Below, in pieces: positions 15,253 to 20,609 of a stretch of 20,609 nucleotides of DNA. The stretch comes from JBBDRV01 sp040905285 (GTDB taxonomy: Bacteria; Bacteroidota; Rhodothermia; Balneolales; Balneolaceae): positions 1-20,609 of the forward strand of contig JBBDRV010000203.1 in assembly GCA_040905285.1 (NCBI GenBank), given 5' to 3'. The translations under genes were made by a program, and so were the position numbers. The first letter of the stretch is position 1; each line of letters opens with the position of its first letter. The notes under the pieces were generated by a model. It searched no databases and was not told the origin of the DNA. It saw only the letters and a program-made list of their open reading frames with translations.

Positions 15253-16962
15253 CTATTTTTCCGGCATATCCTGCACGTCCTCACCGGACTTCGTGATTTT
15301 GCCGGGGACCCGGATATTTTCCACAAGTTCCTGGATCTCGGCCGGAGGATTTTTTGTGAATTTTGCGACTACAAGCGCTACTCCAAAGTTAAGGATCATT
15401 CCCAGAGTACCGATCCCCTCGGGGGAAATGCCGAACCACCAGTTTTCGACGCTGTTCAGGTCAGGCCGGATGAATGTGAAATAGATAATATAAGTGGCAG
15501 TAAAGATTATGCCCGTCAGCATACCGGCTATCGCCCCTTCCCTGTTCATTCGTTTCATGAATATTCCCATCATGATGGCCGGGAAAAAGGATGAGGCAGC
15601 CAGGCCGAATGCAAAAGCGACCGTCTGAGCCACAAATCCCGGGGGATTGACGCCGAGATAACCGGCCATAAGAACAGTTGCGAAAACAGTGACGCGTGCC
15701 GTAATCAGTTCTCCCTTGTCGGACAGGGTGGGCATCAGAATCCTTTTCAGAAGGTCATGGGCAAAAGCTGTCGACAGGACAAGTAACAGTCCCGCTGCCG
15801 TGGAGAGAGCTGCGGCAAGTCCCCCCGCCACAACCAGTCCGACTACCCAATTGGGGGTCTGGGCAATTTCCGGGCTGGCGAGTACCATTATGTCGGGGTC
15901 GATCATCAGTTCATTGCGGTCTTCATCGGCATGGTACTGAATCCGGCCGTCCTGGTTGCTGTCCTGCCACTGCAGAAGACCGGTCGCCTCCCAGTTGTGA
16001 AACCAGCTCGGTGCCTCACTGTGTTCCACATTCTGTGTGGTATCAATAAAATTGACTTTGGCAAAGGCAGCTACAGCCGGAGCCGTGCTGTACAACAGTA
16101 CTATAAAGATACAGGCATATCCGGCAGACAATCTGGCGTCACGTACTTTGGGAACAGTAAAGAACCTCACAATAACATGCGGGAGGCCCGCAGTACCCAC
16201 CATCAGTGCCGCTGTTATAAAAAAGATATCAATCCTGGGTTTTGTCCCGTCCGTATAATTGGAAAAACCGAGGTCCGTCATCATCCCGTCAAGCCTGTCC
16301 AGTAAATAGGTATTGTCAGCCAGGGTGCCTCCGAAGCCCAGTTGTGGTATCGGATTGTTTGTCAGCATCACGGAGACAAAAATAGCAGGGACGAGGTATG
16401 CAAAAATCAATACGCAGTACTGTGCCACCTGCGTGTAGGTGATGCCCTTCATGCCGCCGAGGACCGCATAGAAAAAAACAATAATCATTCCGATAATCAC
16501 GCCCGTGGTAATACCCACATCCAGAAAGCGGGAAAAGACAATGCCCACTCCGCGCATTTGGCCGGCAACATAGGTAAAGGATATAAATACAGCACATATG
16601 ATAGCTACAAGGCGGGCCCAGTCGGAGTAGTAACGATCACCTACAAAATCCGGCACGGTAAATTTACCGAACTTTCTCAGGTACGGTGCCAGCAATAAAG
16701 CCAACAGAACATAGCCACCTGTCCACCCCATCAGATAGACAGAACCGTCGTATCCCAGAAAAGAAATCAGTCCCGCCATGGAAATGAAGGAGGCTGCCGA
16801 CATCCAGTCCGCTGCAGTAGCCATTCCGTTTGCAATGGGATGGACCGTACTTCCGGCTACATAAAAATCATTCGTTGAACCTGCACGTGCCCAGACAGCT
16901 ATACCGATGTAGACAGCAAAAGTCAGTCCGACTATAATAAAAGTCCAGATTTGAATATCCAT
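15253..16962 (-). CDS. sodium:solute symporter, VC_2705-type
   Basis: A 569-residue SSS-family transporter with about 13 membrane segments, related to the acetate/organic-acid permease branch and to the subfamily that travels with a DUF4212 small protein. SSS signatures include AADWMSAASFISMAGLISFLG (about 50-70), GGMKGITYTQVAQYCVL (about 169-185) and GLAAALSTAAGLLLVLSTAF (from about 381), the latter matching the sodium-site helix. A long hydrophilic loop (about 305-370) contains DSNQDGRIQY at 334-343, which resembles an EF-hand-type calcium loop. The gene starts 64 bases after the DUF4212 gene and the two are probably co-transcribed and work as one transporter. The C-terminal tail is cytoplasmic and charged. 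Substrate is probably a small organic acid; acetate is the family-based guess. Confidence 0.92.
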   Translation of the reverse strand: MDIQIWTFIIVGLTFAVYIGIAVWARAGSTNDFYVAGSTVHPIANGMATAADWMSAASFISMAGLISFLGYDGSVYLMGWTGGYVLLALLLAPYLRKFGKFTVPDFVGDRYYSDWARLVAIICAVFISFTYVAGQMRGVGIVFSRFLDVGITTGVIIGMIIVFFYAVLGGMKGITYTQVAQYCVLIFAYLVPAIFVSVMLTNNPIPQLGFGGTLADNTYLLDRLDGMMTDLGFSNYTDGTKPRIDIFFITAALMVGTAGLPHVIVRFFTVPKVRDARLSAGYACIFIVLLYSTAPAVAAFAKVNFIDTTQNVEHSEAPSWFHNWEATGLLQWQDSNQDGRIQYHADEDRNELMIDPDIMVLASPEIAQTPNWVVGLVVAGGLAAALSTAAGLLLVLSTAFAHDLLKRILMPTLSDKGELITARVTVFATVLMAGYLGVNPPGFVAQTVAFAFGLAASSFFPAIMMGIFMKRMNREGAIAGMLTGIIFTATYIIYFTFIRPDLNSVENWWFGISPEGIGTLGMILNFGVALVVAKFTKNPPAEIQELVENIRVPGKITKSGEDVQDMPEK

Positions 16963-17026
16963 TCGATTCTATATTCTCTTTAATTGTGATGTGGATGTTG
17001 AGTGACAGAAAGAGGACCGGAGAAAA

Positions 17027-17281
17027 TTATCCTTCATGAAAACCGAATTCCTTATCCAGTTTATTCATCTTGTAAACATAGACGAATATCAGAATGACGA
17101 ACACATATTGGGATCCCTGTTGAGCAAACCAGAACCCAAGTTTAAATCCGCCGATTCTGATGGTATCCAGAAGGTCAACCAGTATAATGCCAAAACCATA
17201 GGAGACCAAAAACCAGATACTCAGCAGAGAGACCAGGAGACGAAGGTTCCTTTTCCAGTATTCCTGTGCGTTATTTTTCAT
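17027..17281 (-). CDS. DUF4212 small membrane protein, symporter partner
   Basis: An 84-residue protein with two membrane segments (about 12-33, LLVSLLSIWFLVSYGFGIIL, and 48-68, FAQQGSQYVFVILIFVYVYK) and a short cytoplasmic tail ending DKEFGFHEG. The NLRLLVSLLSIWF and FWFAQQGSQYVFVIL blocks are typical of DUF4212 proteins, which are encoded immediately before VC_2705-type sodium symporters and are thought to be accessory subunits. The symporter follows after 64 bases. No clear ribosome binding site precedes the ATG at 17281. Confidence 0.93.
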   Translation of the reverse strand: MKNNAQEYWKRNLRLLVSLLSIWFLVSYGFGIILVDLLDTIRIGGFKLGFWFAQQGSQYVFVILIFVYVYKMNKLDKEFGFHEG

Positions 17282-17864
17282 GAATCAAGAATGGTATGGT
17301 ACGTTGATAATAACAGTGATATTCGCAATAGCGGTTAGTGCCCCTTTTAGCACCAAAGATAAATTTGCAGAAAAACTTGCCAGCTGAATGTATTGATTTA
17401 GAGATAAAAAAAACAATTAACCTGTTCCGGATTTTCAAGACAGCACAAAGAACGAATCCACTGTTTGCCGGAACAGAAAGTGCCGGTTTTTTTAAAAATC
17501 ATCCCGCCCCGCACACGTTGTCACACGCCATTTATTTGTTTTCCGTAACAGGAATGGCTGAGTATAATAATTTCTGATCATTATCTAAAATCCGCAGCTG
17601 TTTTAATTGCCGACCCGCACGGGCAAGCTGCGGCTGTTATTTCCCTCATTTTCCGTTTTCCGACAGCGAATCTGTCTTCTAACCCTCGCAAGTTATTGTT
17701 ATATTTAACGTACGGTTGCAGAGACGACTTAATATCGGACTGCGTTATCAGACTGCAACCGGATCTGTAATTCCTGTACGGTCCACCGAAGTTGGTGTTA
17801 CCGAGGTTAAAGAAGCGTTTACAGATTTTTCGGGCAAGTTCTTTCTAATTTCAATCCCCTGATC
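17282..17864. promoter_or_regulatory. 583-base divergent control region with several inverted repeats
   Basis: The region separates the DUF4212 gene (minus) from the universal stress gene (plus) and must hold both promoters. Inverted repeats seen: CTGTTCCGG at 17422-17430 with its complement at 17468-17476; a compound hairpin at 17592-17633 (CCGCAGCT outer arm, inner TTGC/GCAA and CCCG/CGGG); and CGGTTGCAG at 17713-17721 with its complement at 17753-17761. A plus-strand open frame at 17338-17577 has no recognisable sequence. Exact promoter elements could not be assigned. Confidence 0.45.
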
Positions 17865-18710
17865 ATGATTAAACGAATCCTCGTCGCTTTGGATCCTGCT
17901 GAAGATACGCCGGTGGCAACCCGGTATGCCATTTCACTTTCCAGGATTTCGGATGCATCCCTTACCGGCCTGGCCGTGGTCGACACGAGCAATATCTATA
18001 CGGATGTGGGTGGAGGTGACATGAATACCGCCCATTATGCGAGGCAGCTGTGGGAGGAAATGAGTGAGGAAACACGTGAAGTCGCAAAAAAACTGCTTGA
18101 CAAATTCAAAACGTCAGTGGAAGAAGCGGATGTAAGATACACTGCAATCAGGAAAGAAGGCGCCTCTTTTGAACGCATTATAGAAGGCATGAAATTTCAC
18201 GACCTGCTAATCGTCGGGAGAGACTCACATTTCTTTTATAATGAACCTGAAAGGGAAACAAAAACCCTTGCCAAAATCGTCAAGGATGGTGTGGCCCCCA
18301 CACTTGTGGTAACCGGCAAGTACCATGAAATCCGCAAGGTACTGGTTGCATTCGACGGCAGCGCTCCGGCTGCGCGCTCCCTGAAAAGTTTCGTTCAGCT
18401 GATGCCGAACGGTGCAAACCTGGAAATAGAACTGATAAACATAGTCAGCGATGAGCAACTGGAGCTGTCGAACGTCCTGCTGGATCAGGCAGCACTTTAT
18501 CTGGCAGAGCACCAGTTCACTAATATCACTAAGAACGTACTCACCGGCGGCAAGCCGGGCGAGCGAATCCTGCAAAGGCAGAATGAGTCCAGCCCGGACC
18601 TTATTGTACTCGGTGCCCATGCCGTGTCGGCTATTCGCAGGATGACATTCGGGTCCACGACACATGATCTGATCACCAGAACGGATACCCCGCTCTTTTT
18701 AAGTCCCTGA
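17865..18710 (+). CDS. tandem-domain universal stress protein (UspA family)
   Basis: A 281-residue cytoplasmic protein made of two UspA domains (about 1-150 and 153-281). Domain 1 begins IKRILVALDPAEDTPVATRY; domain 2 begins KVLVAFDGSAPAARSLKSFV. Domain 2 carries an ATP-binding loop of the G-x2-G-x9-G-S/T type in degenerate form (LGAHAVSAIRRMTFGSTTHD), whereas domain 1 has GRDSHFFYNEP at the equivalent place and probably does not bind ATP in the standard way. The ATG at 17865 is clear; the leader is 583 bases long and structured. It is the only plus-strand gene here and is divergent from the DUF4212/symporter pair; in many bacteria such stress proteins neighbour these symporters, suggesting shared physiology. 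The role is stress or energy-status sensing; the exact target is unknown. Confidence 0.92.
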   Translation: MIKRILVALDPAEDTPVATRYAISLSRISDASLTGLAVVDTSNIYTDVGGGDMNTAHYARQLWEEMSEETREVAKKLLDKFKTSVEEADVRYTAIRKEGASFERIIEGMKFHDLLIVGRDSHFFYNEPERETKTLAKIVKDGVAPTLVVTGKYHEIRKVLVAFDGSAPAARSLKSFVQLMPNGANLEIELINIVSDEQLELSNVLLDQAALYLAEHQFTNITKNVLTGGKPGERILQRQNESSPDLIVLGAHAVSAIRRMTFGSTTHDLITRTDTPLFLSP

Positions 18711-18732
18711 GAAGCCGGCTGCTGACTGCCGG

Positions 18733-18757
18733 AAAAAAGCAGAATGCGGCTTCCGCA
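18733..18757 (-). terminator. possible terminator of the kdgK unit
   Basis: On the minus strand, TGCGG-AAG-CCGCA (18757-18745) forms a short hairpin followed six bases later by six U residues (18738-18733). It lies in the 155-base gap between the convergent stress-protein and kinase genes. A second short stem (CCGGC at 18715-18719 and GCCGG at 18728-18732) is adjacent. Both stems are only 5 bp. Confidence 0.35.
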
Positions 18758-18865
18758 GCTTGCAGGGTCTCCCTCCGGGGTCTCGTAGTCCGCCGGGCAG
18801 GTTTATATCATCAAGCAGGTGTTTATCCGGTCCGGAAACCGTCCGGTACACCCGGCAGATTGCCG

Positions 18866-19906
18866 TTACCGTTCGACACGTCCCGAACCGCCGCTTTCGA
18901 TAAGTTTGAACACCTCTTCTTTCCGTACCAGGTTAACATCGCCCGGTATCGTCTGCTTCAGGCAGGATGCCGCAACGGCAAATTCCAGTGCCTCGCGGGT
19001 ATCATCGAGTGACAGCAGACCGTAGATAAGTCCTGATGCAAAGGAATCGCCGCCCCCCACACGGTCAACCAGCTGTATTTCATACCGGCTGGACCGCACC
19101 GGATCGGTGCAATCCGCTTCATCGTGCAACAAGGCACTCCATCCGTTTTTGCTTGCAGAGAAACTTTCTCTCAGTGTAATGGCAACGGTTTCGAAGGAAT
19201 ACTTCTCCTTAATCGATCTGGCCAGGCCGGCATATCCTTCCTCATCCAGCTCAGCAGTTTCAATATCCGTGGACCCCTGATGCGTGAACCCGAGACTCTT
19301 CTGGACATCCTCTTCATTTGCAATACAGACATCCACGTAGTCCATCAACGGATTCATAACTTCCTGTGCTTCCTTTTCGGTCCAGAGCTTGCCCCGATAA
19401 TTGAGGTCACAGCTGATCGTCGCTCCGGCTTTTCCGGCTGCCTTGCAGGCCGCCTTCAGACAATCCTGGAGATTTTTACCCAGTGCCGGTGTTATTCCGG
19501 TCCAGTGAAACCAGTCGACATCCCGGAAGACAGAATTCCAGTCCAGCATGTCCGGTCTCATTTCCTGAACCGCTGTTCCCATCCGGTCATAAATAACTTT
19601 GGAGGCACGCTGGCTGGCACCTGTTTCAAGAAAATAGACCCCCAGCTTGTCACCTCCGCGAAGAATATAGTCGGGATTTACACCATACCTGCGTACGGCA
19701 TTAACCGCCGCCTGTCCAATTTCATGTTCAGGCACACGACTGACGAAATAGCTTTCTGCGCCAAAGCCGGCAAGTGCAACGGCAACATTCGCTTCTCCCC
19801 CGCCATAGTTTGCATCAAACCTGTCCGCCTGAATAAAACGGGAAAAACCCGGGGTTGACAATCGTAACATGATCTCGCCGAATGTAACTACTCTTTTCTT
19901 GCTCAT
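18866..19906 (-). CDS. kdgK: 2-keto-3-deoxygluconate kinase (PfkB family)
   Basis: A 346-residue PfkB/ribokinase-family sugar kinase, most like 2-dehydro-3-deoxygluconate kinase, which makes KDPG from KDG and ATP in the cytoplasm. The N-terminal FGEIMLRLSTPGFSRF (about 9-24) and YGGGEANVAVALAGFGA (about 34-50, PfkB signature 1) are typical of KdgK. The C-terminal signature DRVGGGDSFASGLIYG (281-296) contains the catalytic base D287 and anion-hole glycines. It starts seven bases after the stop of the aldolase gene, so the two are co-transcribed, and the aldolase consumes the predicted product. This supports a KDG rather than a fructose or ribose substrate. Related 2-keto-3-deoxy sugar acids (for example the galactonate form) remain possible. 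Confidence 0.9.
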   Translation of the reverse strand: MSKKRVVTFGEIMLRLSTPGFSRFIQADRFDANYGGGEANVAVALAGFGAESYFVSRVPEHEIGQAAVNAVRRYGVNPDYILRGGDKLGVYFLETGASQRASKVIYDRMGTAVQEMRPDMLDWNSVFRDVDWFHWTGITPALGKNLQDCLKAACKAAGKAGATISCDLNYRGKLWTEKEAQEVMNPLMDYVDVCIANEEDVQKSLGFTHQGSTDIETAELDEEGYAGLARSIKEKYSFETVAITLRESFSASKNGWSALLHDEADCTDPVRSSRYEIQLVDRVGGGDSFASGLIYGLLSLDDTREALEFAVAASCLKQTIPGDVNLVRKEEVFKLIESGGSGRVER

Positions 19907-19913
19907 GATTCGT

Positions 19914-20567
19914 CTATTTCGCGTTTGCTTTATATGAATTCACTTTTTCTGTTAAAACACGTGCCTTTTCCGTAAGCAGGTCAAAATTCTTTTCCCTGAT
20001 TGCCTTCATATCTACCAGTGCACTTCCCACACCGAGGGCAAATGTGCCCGCTTCAAGCCACAGATGAATATTATCACTGCTTACCCCCCCGGTAGGCAAC
20101 AGTTTCAAATGAGGCATCGGCGCCCGCACGGCTTTGATATAGGAAGGGCCCAGCTGGTTGGCGGGAAATATTTTTACAACATCCGCTCCCCGGTCGGAAG
20201 CCTCCAGAATTTCAGTAGGAGTATACGCTCCTACTGAAACCGGGACGTCATTTTCGTGAGCCGCATCTATAATTTCCGGGCGCATAACCGGACTTACAAT
20301 AAATTGCGACCCTGCATCCATGGCATTTCGGGCAGTTTGGGCATCCAGGACAGATCCCATGCCAACCAGTATTGAATCGCCCAGTTTCTCCCGAAGCTCA
20401 CTGATCTTCCCCAAAGCACCCGGTATCGTCATCGTCAATTCAATGATAGACACCCCTCCTTTCAACAGGGCTTCAGATACGTTTATCAGGTCATCCGGAT
20501 CGTCTACACGAACGACAGCCACCAACTTTTTTTCTTCAATAACAGTGATAATCTCTTTCCGGGTCAT
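19914..20567 (-). CDS. eda: KDPG/KHG-type aldolase
   Basis: A 217-residue class I aldolase of the KDPG/4-hydroxy-2-oxoglutarate family, cleaving 2-keto-3-deoxy-6-phosphogluconate to pyruvate and glyceraldehyde 3-phosphate. The Schiff-base lysine is K132 in VVKIFPANQLG, the acid/base glutamate is E43 in IIELTMT, and the phosphate-binding loop is LLPTGGVS (156-163). The usual LRT after the catalytic Glu is TMT here, as in many Bacteroidota homologues. Length matches the family. AAGGA precedes the ATG at 20567. It is the first gene visible of a unit with kdgK; further genes may lie to the right of the window. DgaF-type aldolases from D-glucosaminate catabolism belong to the same family, which is relevant given the DgaE-like enzyme at 2659-3885. 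Confidence 0.92.
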   Translation of the reverse strand: MTRKEIITVIEEKKLVAVVRVDDPDDLINVSEALLKGGVSIIELTMTIPGALGKISELREKLGDSILVGMGSVLDAQTARNAMDAGSQFIVSPVMRPEIIDAAHENDVPVSVGAYTPTEILEASDRGADVVKIFPANQLGPSYIKAVRAPMPHLKLLPTGGVSSDNIHLWLEAGTFALGVGSALVDMKAIREKNFDLLTEKARVLTEKVNSYKANAK

Positions 20568-20582
20568 TCTGTTTTCCTTACC

Positions 20583-20605
20583 GTTTTAAAACTTGTTAAC
20601 TTGTT
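20583..20605. promoter_or_regulatory. candidate operator upstream of the aldolase gene
   Basis: Sixteen to 38 bases before the aldolase start codon are a perfect 10-base palindrome GTTTTAAAAC (20583-20592) and a perfect tandem octamer AACTTGTT-AACTTGTT (20590-20605), with GTTAAC at their junction. Such clustered symmetry close to a sugar-acid operon suggests a regulator binding site. No regulator is identified in the window. Confidence 0.35.
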
Positions 20606-20609
20606 CTGC

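Noticed and set aside
17338..17577. A 79-codon plus-strand open frame upstream of the stress-protein gene
   Set aside because: No recognisable sequence or ribosome binding site, and it spans inverted repeats typical of control DNA.
19124..19858. A 244-codon plus-strand open frame
   Set aside because: It is antisense to the kdgK-like kinase, which carries both PfkB signatures.

Overview
The window reads as part of a chromosome from the Bacteroidota/Balneolota group. The evidence is a SusC/SusD outer-membrane uptake pair, an ECF sigma factor with a FecR anti-sigma factor (C-terminal DUF4974-type domain), a TonB receptor with an N-terminal STN signalling domain, and mostly weak Shine-Dalgarno sites. 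I cannot name a genus. Every gene except one (a universal stress protein) lies on the minus strand, so transcription runs from high to low coordinates.

Layout from right to left (direction of transcription): (1) 20567-18866, a two-gene unit for a KDPG-type aldolase and a 2-keto-3-deoxygluconate kinase. (2) 18710-17865, a plus-strand two-domain universal stress protein, convergent with the kinase and divergent from (3) 17281-15253, a DUF4212 small protein plus a VC_2705-type sodium:solute symporter. (4) 14682-12680, an ECF sigma factor and its FecR partner. (5) 12534-7504, a SusC-type TonB receptor with an STN domain and its SusD lipoprotein. (6) A leader zone at 7503-7301 holding three successive hairpins, each with U-rich sequence on the transcribed strand. 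(7) 7300-132, six enzyme genes: creatininase family, PIG-L deacetylase family, a cog3964-like amidohydrolase that has lost its metal ligands, a SelA/DgaE-like PLP enzyme, an intact amidohydrolase paralogue, and a RraA-like protein. (8) At the extreme left, possibly the start of one more minus-strand gene.

The most interesting part is block 7. It looks like a polysaccharide utilisation locus in regulation and transport (sigma/FecR/SusC/SusD), but it carries no glycoside hydrolase, polysaccharide lyase or sulfatase. All six enzymes come from normally cytoplasmic small-molecule families, yet each begins with an export signal: Sec-type for RraA and both amidohydrolases, Tat or Tat-like for the PLP enzyme, PIG-L and creatininase proteins. 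The simplest reading is an extracytoplasmic pathway for a small N-acylated or lactam-like nutrient captured through SusCD.

A testable inference is that the exported deacetylase and PLP lyase turn an N-acyl amino-sugar acid into 2-keto-3-deoxygluconate, which the kinase and aldolase at the right end would then consume. The substrate is not shown by the sequence, and the two blocks may be unrelated. The second amidohydrolase has lost the HxH pair, the bridging lysine and the catalytic aspartate while remaining a full-length, undisrupted frame, so it is probably a retained pseudoenzyme.
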